Shown one piece after another: positions 53,471-61,658 of a DNA stretch of 64,000 nucleotides. This stretch comes from Bdellovibrio sp. (GTDB lineage: Bacteria > Bdellovibrionota > Bacteriovoracia > Bacteriovoracales > Bacteriovoracaceae): assembly GCA_016187935.1 (NCBI GenBank), contig JACPIU010000001.1, positions 26,574 to 90,573 of the forward strand, in the 5' to 3' direction. Positions within the stretch are counted from its first letter, which is position 1. Each line of letters begins with the position of its first letter. The notes under the pieces were generated by a model. It saw nothing but the letters and a program-made list of their open reading frames with translations. It was not told where the DNA came from and made no database searches. The position numbers were made by a program, and so were the translations under genes.

Positions 53471-53616
53471 CTCCAGTGTGAGGATCGTAAAAAATACCGG
53501 GGACCATGAGCAGATCAAGAGCAGATTGAGACTGGAGCGCGTTTCTCTAACAGTTGTTCTGTTCAAGTCCTAAGGGTATAATCTCAGACCGTGTTGATGC
53601 TGGTCACCCCTACGCA
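53471..53616 (-). promoter_or_regulatory. TPP riboswitch (THI element) with SD-sequestering platform
   Basis: The minus strand from about 53616 to 53538 reads GCGTAGGGGTGACC, then GGTCTGAGATTATACCC, then a GGACTTGAACAG...CTGTTAGAG arm and closes with AAACGC. CTGAGA, ACCC, and GGGGTGACC/GGTC stems are the conserved THI-element blocks, and the closing helix pairs GCGT with ACGC. Beyond it, CTCCAGT (53537-53531) is exactly complementary to ACTGGAG (53477-53471), which contains the ykoE ribosome-binding site. This supports translational control by sequestering. The recognition is by consensus; the 3' arm is somewhat divergent from textbook examples. Confidence 0.85.
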
Positions 53617-53638
53617 AAATATGCAATGATGTCATCTT

Positions 53639-53809
53639 ATGGGAAGAAAGAATAAAGAGCAAGAAGAACAACATCAAAAAATTCGGCATGCTTATTTGCA
53701 AGAACGATCCTCGATCAAGGCCATTTATAATGAAGTGATTGAGAAAACCACAGCCACTTTTGCGACTGAAGTGAAGTTTCATATAAGGCAATTAATCCTT
53801 CAAAAATAA
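53639..53809 (+). CDS. Small charged helical protein (56 aa)
   Basis: ATG 53639 to TAA 53807-53809 encodes a 56-residue peptide, mostly helical and rich in Lys, Glu and Gln (MGRKNKEQEEQHQKIRHAY start). It ends 13 bases before the OmpA gene, on the same strand, so it might be its leader partner. No Shine-Dalgarno is obvious. It lies just beyond the riboswitch of the divergent operon. It may be real or chance; conservation is needed. Confidence 0.45.
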   Translation: MGRKNKEQEEQHQKIRHAYLQERSSIKAIYNEVIEKTTATFATEVKFHIRQLILQK

Positions 53810-53822
53810 ATAAGGTGAATTT

Positions 53823-54710
53823 ATGAAAACTGTTTTTCTAATTCCTGTTGCTATGTATTGGGTTGTATTGGCAGCAATTGGTGCCGAGAATCCAGATGAA
53901 AAATTGCTCACCCCTTATCCGGGAACTGAGGTTATCACTAACGAAGTGAAGGACTTTGATGAGTTGGATATTCCTCTTGCTCCAAAGACCAATGGAAAGA
54001 TCGCTGTTCAGCAGAAAGTTCAAGGGCGCTGGACTCGTCTTGAGTACTCTTTTCCTCAGGGGCGTTCGGCCCTAGAGGTGTACAAAAATTATAGTGATGC
54101 CCTGACAAAAGGTGGTTTTAAAATCATTTTTAGCTGTCGTAAGGAAGAATGTGGTTTTGATGGTGGTCCGGTAAAAGGGCTAGGGTACTGGCCTTATGAT
54201 ACTTCACATTATCTGGTGGCCCAGCTCAGTAGAAAAGGTGAGCGTGTTTGGGTCGTTCTTGATGTGCGCACCAACAGTTCCATCTATGTGAATGTCTTGC
54301 GCGAGAAAGCTATGGAGACAGACCTGGTTGTTGTAAACGCTGCTGTTTTAGAAAAAAGCATTGCTGATGAAGGGCATGTGGCAGTGTATGGGATAGAATT
54401 TGATACGGGAAATGCCGAACTCAAGCCGACGTCATCACCGATTATTACCGAGATCGCAAAACTTCTGAATGCAGATCCCAAACTTAAAATTTATATTGTC
54501 GGGCATACTGACAATGTCGGTGGTCTGGAGCAAAATCTTGATCTCGCACGCAAACGTGCAGCTAGTGTGTGCAAAGTACTTATCACTCACCATAAAATAG
54601 GAGCAGATCGATTGTCTCCGCAAGGTGTTGGCCCGCTAGTTCCGCTTGCCACAAACGGTACTCATGAGGGGCGCGCGCGCAATCGACGAGTTGATCTGGT
54701 TAAACAATAG
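53823..54710 (+). CDS. Exported OmpA-domain protein with DUF4892-like N-terminus
   Basis: A 295-residue protein with a signal peptide and AAGGTGA upstream. Residues 30-165 resemble DUF4892 (RWTRLEYSFPQGRSALEVYKNYSDALTKGGFKI, then LVAQLSRKGERVWVVLDV). The C-terminal OmpA domain has GIEFDTGNAELKPTSSPIITEIAKLL near 190, IVGHTDNVGG near 223 and an NRRVDLV ending, so it binds peptidoglycan non-covalently. It belongs to an envelope protein class known from many proteobacteria. It is followed after two bases by a membrane protein gene. Confidence 0.85.
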   Translation: MKTVFLIPVAMYWVVLAAIGAENPDEKLLTPYPGTEVITNEVKDFDELDIPLAPKTNGKIAVQQKVQGRWTRLEYSFPQGRSALEVYKNYSDALTKGGFKIIFSCRKEECGFDGGPVKGLGYWPYDTSHYLVAQLSRKGERVWVVLDVRTNSSIYVNVLREKAMETDLVVVNAAVLEKSIADEGHVAVYGIEFDTGNAELKPTSSPIITEIAKLLNADPKLKIYIVGHTDNVGGLEQNLDLARKRAASVCKVLITHHKIGADRLSPQGVGPLVPLATNGTHEGRARNRRVDLVKQ

Positions 54711-54712
54711 TC

Positions 54713-55750
54713 GTGCGCACCATTCTCAATCTCTTCAAACGTGATTCGACACCAATTGGGGCCGGTGATTTTTTTAAAAAAACATTAGGGATTACTTATT
54801 GGGTACTGCCTATTAATTTAGGATTTCTCTTCCTTTGGAAATGGAAAGGTGCCGATCTGGATAATTGCATTGCCTGCGCAGCTTTGGCCGGATTGCTCAT
54901 CAACAATTTTATCGCATTATGGATCTATGCGCCACTTTGGGACAGGCGGCTTACCGATTTTTATCGAGCACGAGAAATCAAACTAAGATGGTATTTACGG
55001 GCCCTTTGGGGGACGGTAACGCTTTCACCTATTATAGGTCTCTATTTTCATATTCTCTTTTCACGAGTTTCGGGCGAAGCAATTCACTGGAGTCTGAAAA
55101 AGCATTTCACACTGGCGCTCATTTGTTCAAGTCTGATTCAAGGAATTTTAACTCTCAGCTTTAGGCCTATGTTAACAGCAAATTTTAACACAACAGTAAA
55201 TTATGTAACGAAAGTGGCCATTGATGCGTCGAGAGTTTTAAATATAAAGACCAAACACGCCAAAAGCATCCACGTTTTTCTCGACGAGTATCGTCGACAA
55301 CATAAGAAAGACAGATTTGGTGAAACAGGACAGATTCTTGCCGATGCTTCTGCCGCTACGATCGTGTACAAAACTAATATGGTAGAAAGAACATCGCGAA
55401 AAATGGATGAAAATAATTTAAATGCCTATTTAGAATTGGTCGATTCTGTAATAGCAATACAGCAAATGGGTTTTTCAAATGTGCTGGCGTTAACTTATCC
55501 TTATGGTCTGTATTTATTTATTGGCAATATCGAGCTTCCTATATTGATGGCCATTGAAGTGCTGATTTACACCAAAAAGAAAAAACTTTTGATCAAGCTT
55601 TTATCAGAAAAACATCCTCGAACGATGGATGTTTTTCGTAATACATATAAAAAAACTTTATCTAGAAGCAAATATAAATATTACGAGAAAAAATTGAATA
55701 TTATCGGTGCTAAAATTGAGTCAATGAAATTGAAATTTTCATATTTTTAA
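54713..55750 (+). CDS. Multi-span membrane protein of unknown function
   Basis: A 345-residue protein from GTG 54713, two bases after the OmpA stop. Hydrophobic spans lie near 24-44, 55-75, 100-120 and 145-160. The region from about 180 is soluble and helical with many Lys/Arg (MDENNLNAYLELVDSVIAIQQM), then a hydrophobic patch near 265-285 and a Lys/Tyr-rich C-terminus. No family recognised. The tight spacing suggests coupling with the OmpA protein. The C-terminal third is AT-richer than its neighbours. Confidence 0.65.
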   Translation: MRTILNLFKRDSTPIGAGDFFKKTLGITYWVLPINLGFLFLWKWKGADLDNCIACAALAGLLINNFIALWIYAPLWDRRLTDFYRAREIKLRWYLRALWGTVTLSPIIGLYFHILFSRVSGEAIHWSLKKHFTLALICSSLIQGILTLSFRPMLTANFNTTVNYVTKVAIDASRVLNIKTKHAKSIHVFLDEYRRQHKKDRFGETGQILADASAATIVYKTNMVERTSRKMDENNLNAYLELVDSVIAIQQMGFSNVLALTYPYGLYLFIGNIELPILMAIEVLIYTKKKKLLIKLLSEKHPRTMDVFRNTYKKTLSRSKYKYYEKKLNIIGAKIESMKLKFSYF

Positions 55751-55917
55751 ATCATGAAATATTTCCTCACATTTGTCATGTAATTGCATTCAATCGAAAT
55801 ATTTTTGTCAGCGCGAATAATTATAGTCATTCGATGTCTAGGGAATTGTTATTGAAAAAGACTTCGCGTGAATCTAGGATAAAAAACAACAACACAAATT
55901 ACAATTGTGAGTTTCCT

Positions 55918-56448
55918 ATGAGGAAAAAATTAGATTTTGCCACACTTAATTTACAAGATGCCCTGGATCTGGCCATTTTGATCGAGGATGAAGCAAAAGA
56001 GCGCTATCAGGAATTTGTCAGACAACTTGGCCCACTCCGTTCAGGCAATGCTACCGAATTTTTTGTATTTATGGCGAAAAATGAAACTAAGCATAGCGCT
56101 TATCTTTCAGCGCAAAGAAAAAAAATATTTGGCAATAATCCTAGTACTGTGACTCAAGATATGTTGATTGAAATTCAAGAAGCTGAAGCTCCAGAATTTT
56201 ATCAAGTCAGAAGTTTTATGTCTCAAAGGAGGGCACTGGAAGTCGCTCTGGCCTGTGAAATAAAAGCTTATAATTTTTATGACAAATGCTTGGCCTTTGT
56301 TAAAAACCAGGATGTAAAAAAACTTTTTATCGAACTCAAAAGAGAGGAAGTAAAGCACCAGGAAATGGTGAGAGAGATGTTGGACCGAACATCAGAAAGT
56401 CTTGAGCCTGAAGTTCCCGTCGAAGATGTCGATACTCCTGAACTATAA
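55918..56448 (+). CDS. Rubrerythrin/ferritin-like diiron protein
   Basis: ATG 55918 has GTGAG about seven bases before it; the longer frame from 55834 has no ribosome-binding site. The 176-residue product is a four-helix bundle with diiron motifs: Glu in EDEAKERYQEF near 22, KNETKHSAYL (ExxH) near 58, EIKAYNFYD near 115 and REEVKHQEMV (ExxH) near 145. This pattern is that of rubrerythrin-type ferritin-like domains, used against peroxide or to hold iron. The rubredoxin domain of full rubrerythrin is absent. The C-terminus is acidic. Confidence 0.85.
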   Translation: MRKKLDFATLNLQDALDLAILIEDEAKERYQEFVRQLGPLRSGNATEFFVFMAKNETKHSAYLSAQRKKIFGNNPSTVTQDMLIEIQEAEAPEFYQVRSFMSQRRALEVALACEIKAYNFYDKCLAFVKNQDVKKLFIELKREEVKHQEMVREMLDRTSESLEPEVPVEDVDTPEL

Positions 56449-56462
56449 AGTTGCGGAGATGC

Positions 56463-57815
56463 TTAGAAGCTAATTGTGAATCCTGTAGAATCCTGCAAGT
56501 CGCCAAAAAATCCATCCATGTCGATGCCATCATTATTTTTTACTCCAACAGCGATTGACGTGCAACCTGTGGTCGAAATATCGTCGGCCGTGAAGGTATA
56601 AGTCACCGAGTTTGTCGCTGACCATGATTGAAGCTCTGATGCTAAGAAACAGTTTCTAAAAAGTCGAAATACATACTCCAGTGGCAATCCAAAAGGATCA
56701 GAAGCATTGGCGACTATCGTGACGGTGTCGCCAACATGAAACGATCTAGAAGCGGTTTCGTTCATGCTTGAATCAAATACCCTAAGCGGGGTTGCCGTAG
56801 GTGGTAAACGTCCGTCTCGAATAGTAAACATCGTTCCGATTTGAACATCACCAAAGATGCCATCGAGATCGGTTCCATCATTATTTTTGACACCCAGGAA
56901 AATGGCGGTACAATTCGTTAGATCGTCTGCTGTGAAGGTATAAGTTATGTCGTTGTCCGGTGACCAATCTTGCAAAGTGCCATCGAGTGTACAGTGTCGA
57001 TAAATTCTAAATACATATTGGAGGGGAAGTCCAAAGAGATCGACCGCGTTAGCCGTGAGGGTGATGGTATCTCCGACGTTAAATGATGTAGCTTGTGTGA
57101 TATTTCCCTGTCCATCACGAATTATGGTAGGCAGTCCCAGCGGTGCGATTTTTATCAGGTCAGTATTACTGATATCGGTTTCAGTACTTGCATTTAATTT
57201 TGTACGGAAAGACTCTTCATTTATGATGGCGTCATAGGCAGAAGAAAAATCAGGAGAATTTTCGATGAGCAGAATATTTTCTGCGATCGTTGAAAGGTCA
57301 TCTAATTTTGTATTTGATAATTCATTCACTGAAGCACTGGTCAACCCTAAGGCAGATCGAATAGACATGTAAACAGTACTGCTGCTCATGCCGAGATCGG
57401 CGCTTTCGCCGCTTACAAAAGAAACATACCTTTTTGCAGTATTCTGAGGATCAGTGGCCACTATAATCACATTCGGATTGCCCGTGTCTGTATTTGCAGG
57501 AATATCTATTTCGAAGGTCCCGTCAGCATTGGTTAAACCATTGCCCAGTTCTGAAGCGGTCACGCGTCCTTTGGTATCTATTTGATAGGCACGCACATCG
57601 GCTCCTGAAACGATTGAATAGCTGGCCCATGCTGGTTGAATCAGAAAATCGAGCGGGCCTTGTGTGATCGCGCCATTGGGACCGGTAACGGTGCCGGAAA
57701 TAGTCTTAGTAGCTGATGAGGAACTCGCTGATGTGCTCTCAGAGTTCTTGGAGCTGCAGCCAATAACGGCAAATAAGACGATTCCTATCGCCAGATGGGT
57801 TTGCTTTGCCAGCAT
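56463..57815 (-). CDS. Lipoprotein with two tandem beta-repeats
   Basis: A 450-residue lipoprotein with GAGGAG before the ATG and lipobox AVIGC (Cys 20), then a Ser-rich spacer. A carboxypeptidase-regulatory-like beta-domain may lie near 37-130 (GTVTGPNGA, ADGTFEIDIPANTDTGNPN). The C-terminal 220 residues hold two copies of one unit of about 105 residues (SFNVGDTITLTANAVDLFGLPLQYVFRIYRHC and SFHVGDTVTIVANASDPFGLPLEYVFRLFRNC), each with Cys pairs and the FGDxQ end. The repeat suggests a surface-exposed binding protein made by internal duplication. No enzymatic motif. Confidence 0.78.
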   Translation of the reverse strand: MLAKQTHLAIGIVLFAVIGCSSKNSESTSASSSSATKTISGTVTGPNGAITQGPLDFLIQPAWASYSIVSGADVRAYQIDTKGRVTASELGNGLTNADGTFEIDIPANTDTGNPNVIIVATDPQNTAKRYVSFVSGESADLGMSSSTVYMSIRSALGLTSASVNELSNTKLDDLSTIAENILLIENSPDFSSAYDAIINEESFRTKLNASTETDISNTDLIKIAPLGLPTIIRDGQGNITQATSFNVGDTITLTANAVDLFGLPLQYVFRIYRHCTLDGTLQDWSPDNDITYTFTADDLTNCTAIFLGVKNNDGTDLDGIFGDVQIGTMFTIRDGRLPPTATPLRVFDSSMNETASRSFHVGDTVTIVANASDPFGLPLEYVFRLFRNCFLASELQSWSATNSVTYTFTADDISTTGCTSIAVGVKNNDGIDMDGFFGDLQDSTGFTISF

Positions 57816-57911
57816 CTATATTTCTCCTCTCGATCTCTATCGAGACTCAGGAAAATTGGAATTGGTTACATGCTTATCGGAATTCTTATTTTTTTCTTAA
57901 ATTAATTTTTT

Positions 57912-58565
57912 TCAAACTGAAGAAGTCCTTCTGGCCAGCAAAATTTCTGAAGGGAAACCGCACTGACGGAGTGTCTCACGCTGTACATCAACCAAACCTG
58001 CTTTTTTAAGATAATCCTCGAGTTCAACTCCACGACAGCCGCCTAAGAGTTCAGGTTTCAAGCGATAAATAGTTTCCCACCACCAACTCCCGGTGGTCAT
58101 ATTAACCAGTACCATGCGTCCTCCCGGCGCAAGCACTCGGCGAAATTCACTTAACACGCGGGCAAAATCGGCCTCGGGCAACAGATCAAACATATAATTG
58201 TTAACGATCAGGTCAAAAGAGTTATCGGGTAAGTCGAGAGCATAGGCATCACCTATTTTGAGTTCCCAGTTTTTATGATCGGTGATTTTTTCGGCCTTCG
58301 TGCGCGCCCTCTCTAACATGGCATGGGTAAGATCCAACCCTACACATCGACCACTGGGGTTTTGTCGGAGGAGTTCTCGAAAAACAAGACCTGTCCCAAC
58401 GGCCACCTCTAACACTCGTTCGCTATCATGCACCTGTGCCAGTTTTAAGCAACGTTTGCGTGCCTTGGTTTCGGTCATCAAGGACCACAGGTCATAGATG
58501 GGAGCAACACGTGAGTAGACGGTGGAAACTTGATCTTTTTTAACGTAGGCGGGAAGGGTGGTCAT
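57912..58565 (-). CDS. SAM-dependent methyltransferase, UbiE/Methyltransf_11-type
   Basis: From ATG 58565 (AGGAG five bases upstream) the product is 217 residues; a longer frame to 58655 runs over the operators. The SAM-binding motifs are VLEVAVGTGLVFRELL near 52 (GxGxG variant with AVGTG), LDLTHAMLERA near 75, IGDAYALDLPDNSFDLIVNNYMFDLLP near 100-126 and LAPGGRMVLVNM near 145. The substrate may be a small molecule or a lipid; the family includes UbiE-like and phospholipid methyltransferases. The gene is preceded by two operator-like palindromes. Confidence 0.82.
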   Translation of the reverse strand: MTTLPAYVKKDQVSTVYSRVAPIYDLWSLMTETKARKRCLKLAQVHDSERVLEVAVGTGLVFRELLRQNPSGRCVGLDLTHAMLERARTKAEKITDHKNWELKIGDAYALDLPDNSFDLIVNNYMFDLLPEADFARVLSEFRRVLAPGGRMVLVNMTTGSWWWETIYRLKPELLGGCRGVELEDYLKKAGLVDVQRETLRQCGFPSEILLARRTSSV

Positions 58566-58609
58566 AGGGGCTCCTGGTTCATTGTGAAACAGTTTGAGAC
58601 TAAAATGAT

Positions 58610-58661
58610 ATTTGCATAAATATGCAAATGACGCAAGAAATATTTGCACCCTCATGCAAAT
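58610..58661. promoter_or_regulatory. Two identical 7-6-7 palindromes (operator pair)
   Basis: ATTTGCA-N6-TGCAAAT occurs twice, at 58610-58629 and 58642-58661. The half-sites are identical in both copies and the copies start 32 bp apart, three helical turns. The first lies 45 bases upstream of the methyltransferase start. It looks like a binding site for a dimeric transcription factor that binds as a pair of dimers. No regulator gene lies beside it. Confidence 0.8.
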
Positions 58662-58774
58662 GTGTGAACTCCTTAAAGAATTCCGTTCTCAATTAACATG
58701 AAAAAGTGTGATAATTTCACCTTTTTTGCTACAAATTATTGCCATTTTTCACGTTTTTTGAAATAATTCTTTTA

Positions 58775-60079
58775 ATGGAAAGAGATATATACGCAAAATT
58801 AAATAGTTGGAAGTTATTAAAAGACAGAAAGCCGCTTATCCTTCAAGGTGCCCGCCAAGTCGGAAAGACCTATCTTTTGAAAGAGTTTGGAAAAAAAGAA
58901 TATGAGGATTTTGCCTATTTCAATTTCGAAGAGGAACCTCGTCTCGCCGATTTTTTCAAGGGAAGTCTTGCCCCTGACAAAATCATTGCAACACTTTCTC
59001 TTTTTCTCGGGAAAAAAATTGTTCCTGAAAAAACGCTGGTTTTTTTTGACGAAATTCAGGCGGCCCCGAATGCTCTTAACTCCTTAAAATATTTTTGTGA
59101 AGATGCCCCCCAATATCATATCGTTGCGGCAGGATCACTTCTCGGTGTCGCCCTCGAATCCACCAAATCATTTCCGGTAGGTAAAGTTAATTTTCTGCAA
59201 ATACATCCCATGACTTTTTTTGAATTTTTAAACGCCATTGGAAAGTCAGATTTAAGAAAATATCTCGAGGACATAATCTCTCCCGAACCGATTGAAAATA
59301 TTTTCCATGAGGAATGTTGTGAGCTTCTGAAGAGATATTATTTCATAGGAGGAATGCCGGCGGTTGTTGCCAAATATGTTGAAAATTCAGATTGGGATGA
59401 ACTCAGAAGAGTTCAGAAAGAAATTTTGGCGAGTTACATCCTGGATTTTTCCAAGCACGCTGCAAAATCAGAGGCCATCAGAATAATGGCCATCTGGGAT
59501 TCCATGCCAAGGCAATTGGCCCAAGAAAGCAAGAAATTCAAATATTCTCTAATAAAAAGGACCGCCCGTGCCAGAGATTATGAGGAAGCAGTTCAATGGA
59601 TTTATCGTGCCGGACTTATCAATCTTTCACGGCAAGTGTCGACTGCTAAAATTCCGTTTAAAAGTTATACTGGCGAGGGAAATTTCAAGGCCTATCTTTT
59701 TGATACAGGGTTACTTTGTGCGCTGGTTGATCTTCGGCCACAAATTATCATTGATGGAGATAAAATCTTCAGTGAATTCAAGGGATCATTGGCAGAAAAC
59801 TTTGTGGCACAAGAGCTGCGGGCGGGAGATTCACAAGAACTTTATTACTGGAGCGAGGAGCAAGTTGCCGAGATAGAGTTTCTGCTTGAGGGAAAATCAG
59901 GAATTTATCCTTTGGAAGTGAAATCAGGTTTTTCTCGCAAGAAACAAAGTCTTTTGCGCTATCAGAAAAAATTTCATCCAAAACTCTTATTAAGGACAGG
60001 CCTTCTTAATCTGAAAAAGAATGGAGAAATTCTTAACTGTCCGCTTTATCTTATTTCAAGGATTGCCAATTTCATCTAA
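58775..60079 (+). CDS. AAA+ ATPase with C-terminal DUF4143
   Basis: A 434-residue protein from ATG 58775, the first in-frame ATG in a region with no clear ribosome-binding site. Walker A GARQVGKTYLL near 25 and Walker B LVFFDEIQ near 92 define the AAA domain, and sensor/arginine residues follow. The C-terminal 150 residues fit DUF4143 (GLLCALVDLRP, then LAENFVAQELRAG and the ending EVKSGFS-like PLEVKSGFSRKK, which resembles a nuclease fold). Such genes are often in variable regions. It stands alone. Confidence 0.88.
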   Translation: MERDIYAKLNSWKLLKDRKPLILQGARQVGKTYLLKEFGKKEYEDFAYFNFEEEPRLADFFKGSLAPDKIIATLSLFLGKKIVPEKTLVFFDEIQAAPNALNSLKYFCEDAPQYHIVAAGSLLGVALESTKSFPVGKVNFLQIHPMTFFEFLNAIGKSDLRKYLEDIISPEPIENIFHEECCELLKRYYFIGGMPAVVAKYVENSDWDELRRVQKEILASYILDFSKHAAKSEAIRIMAIWDSMPRQLAQESKKFKYSLIKRTARARDYEEAVQWIYRAGLINLSRQVSTAKIPFKSYTGEGNFKAYLFDTGLLCALVDLRPQIIIDGDKIFSEFKGSLAENFVAQELRAGDSQELYYWSEEQVAEIEFLLEGKSGIYPLEVKSGFSRKKQSLLRYQKKFHPKLLLRTGLLNLKKNGEILNCPLYLISRIANFI

Positions 60080-60312
60080 TTGTATTTTCGTTACCACACC
60101 TCGACAGAGGACATCTCGCAATAATTCAAAACATCAAATAAGTATTGAATGTGTAATCTGTCTTCTGAATATCTTCTGTGTAGTGGTAAAGCGCTTCAAA
60201 ATCAAAGAGTAGAATGTCACAAAAGTCTGGGGAAATTTTCGGAGAAAAAATATTTGCGCCACATAATTTGGCGGTTAAAAATCTCGAATATCTCGGAAAT
60301 GTCTGTGAAATT

Positions 60313-60331
60313 CACTTCCGCAGGGGAAGTG
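60313..60331. repeat. Short hairpin in a gene-free stretch
   Basis: CACTTCC-GCAGG-GGAAGTG is a perfect 7-5-7 inverted repeat in the 275-base gap (60080-60354) between the ATPase and phosphatase-like genes, which converge here. There is no T run, so it is at best a weak terminator for either. Nothing else in the gap looks like a gene or a known RNA. Confidence 0.5.
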
Positions 60332-60354
60332 CAACGTGCCAAATGATTTGAGTT

Positions 60355-61122
60355 CTAGCAGCGGCAAAAAAAATGTCGAAGTTGCATGTCTTCAGGGCAA
60401 TCTTGGTTGTGATCACCGCGATTGGTGGAAGGGTCCATGTGGGCGCCATGATCTGGGGTGAAAGCTAAGAGATAGTTATTTTTCCACGCCTGCTGAGCAG
60501 CGGGGAGAAATTGTTCCCACGTTTCTAAATGATTTTGGAGTGCCTTGACCGCGAGAGGAGAAAAAGGTTCGGTGTGATGGAGGAGATCATCATATTCCTG
60601 GTGGTAGGCCACAATGACATCGTGTTTGTTTTGTTGTAGCAGTTCTAATGTTTGCACGGTGACCAGAGAATCATATGTCTTGGAAAAATAATCAATGTTA
60701 CGATTTTTAAAAATCGTATCGACGCTTGATCCCGCAACCGCCACGATGGCCACCTTCTTCCCCGCACGTACGAAAGCATCAAAGAGTGTGTCGCAGGTTA
60801 GGACTGGCCTCTCATATTTTTTGATTCCATGTTCCTCCGTGCTTCCGCCAGTAAAAAGAGTGGCAAAACAAACAGGTGTTTTTGGAGGAATCATGGAAGA
60901 TAAAGCCACTTCATGCGTGCTCGCGCGTCTAAGCCGCTCGTGCATATTCGGAAAACGCTGAAGGGCGTGATATCCAAAGGCATCTGGGCAGTAGATTAAG
61001 GCCTTTGATATTGGTGTGCGGGAATGCAACAGCTCTGAGATAGGCGAGGCAAGGCCAAACTTCGGTGACGGCACACCCATCATCTGACAAATTGTTGGAG
61101 TAAAAGACCGTAAATCGTACAT
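60355..61122 (-). CDS. Alkaline phosphatase superfamily protein
   Basis: ATG 61122 has AGAGGA nine bases upstream, giving 255 residues. The metal-binding motifs of the superfamily are visible: an Asp in YCPDAFGYHAL near 47, a conserved TPVCFATLFTGG near 85 that should hold the nucleophile Thr, and a late metal site DHGAHMDPSTNRGDHNQDCPED near 230. It resembles the phosphoglycerate mutase/nucleotide pyrophosphatase branch. The substrate is unknown; length is short for the superfamily, so some elements may be missing. The C-terminus is Cys-containing (FFCRC). Confidence 0.75.
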   Translation of the reverse strand: MYDLRSFTPTICQMMGVPSPKFGLASPISELLHSRTPISKALIYCPDAFGYHALQRFPNMHERLRRASTHEVALSSMIPPKTPVCFATLFTGGSTEEHGIKKYERPVLTCDTLFDAFVRAGKKVAIVAVAGSSVDTIFKNRNIDYFSKTYDSLVTVQTLELLQQNKHDVIVAYHQEYDDLLHHTEPFSPLAVKALQNHLETWEQFLPAAQQAWKNNYLLAFTPDHGAHMDPSTNRGDHNQDCPEDMQLRHFFCRC

Positions 61123-61348
61123 CTGGAATCCTCTGTGTGTATCCACTGCATATCACACTTCATTTTAAAAGTTGAGGTTGAGTGATAGTCGCGAAAGGAT
61201 GAGCAGGCACTATTTTTTTTCTTTTTAATATTCACAACTTACGAATGATATAACGGACTTAACCCTTTTTGATTTTCATCTTCTCTCATCCTTTTTCATG
61301 GTTTTTCATGTTCGGACTGGAACAGATTGGAACAGAAAACCTTTACTT

Positions 61349-61367
61349 TTACTTCATTTTGAAGTAA
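61349..61367. promoter_or_regulatory. 8-3-8 palindrome at higBA (likely operator)
   Basis: TTACTTCA-TTT-TGAAGTAA ends nine bases before the toxin ATG. HigA and similar HTH antitoxins bind such inverted repeats over their own promoter, so this is a likely autoregulatory site. Upstream at 61316-61336 are short repeated GGAACAG and TTTTTCATG units that might also be part of the control region. Confidence 0.65.
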
Positions 61368-61376
61368 TGTGGAACC

Positions 61377-61658
61377 ATGGAAGTCAGCACTAGAATATCG
61401 CGCAGTAAGACTTTTGAAAAAAAGCTTACCAAGGTTCCAGATTTTATCCGAAAGAAGGTAATGTTCTGGGTCTTTTTGGTGGAATCGAGTGGGGTGGCCG
61501 AGGTGATGAAATCACCAGGCTACCACGATGAACCATTAAAAGGTGAGCGCAAAGGACAGCCTTCGGTGCGGCTTAATAAGGCCTACAGGCTTATTTATCG
61601 TATTATTGAAGCTCGAATCCATATCGAACTTCTAGAGGTGCATAAACATGACTACTAA
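61377..61658 (+). CDS. higB: HigB/RelE-type toxin
   Basis: A 93-residue protein with RelE/HigB-type features: a helical start (TRISRSKTFEKKLTKVPDFIRKKVMFWVF), a middle GYHDEPLKGERKGQPSVRLNKAYRLIYRI and a last beta-strand ending IELLEVHKHDY. Basic and His residues at the C-terminus (His-Lys-His-Asp-Tyr) fit the RNase active region of ribosome-dependent mRNA interferases. It overlaps the antitoxin gene by 11 bases, in toxin-first higBA order. Confidence 0.88.
   Translation: MEVSTRISRSKTFEKKLTKVPDFIRKKVMFWVFLVESSGVAEVMKSPGYHDEPLKGERKGQPSVRLNKAYRLIYRIIEARIHIELLEVHKHDY

Noticed and set aside
53570-53791. 73-residue minus-strand frame over the riboswitch and small plus-strand gene
   Set aside because: It lies over the aptamer, lacks a ribosome-binding site and has no family. 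The riboswitch explains the conserved sequence better.
60313-60331. Hairpin as rho-independent terminator for the ATPase gene
   Set aside because: The stem is short and no T run follows on either strand.
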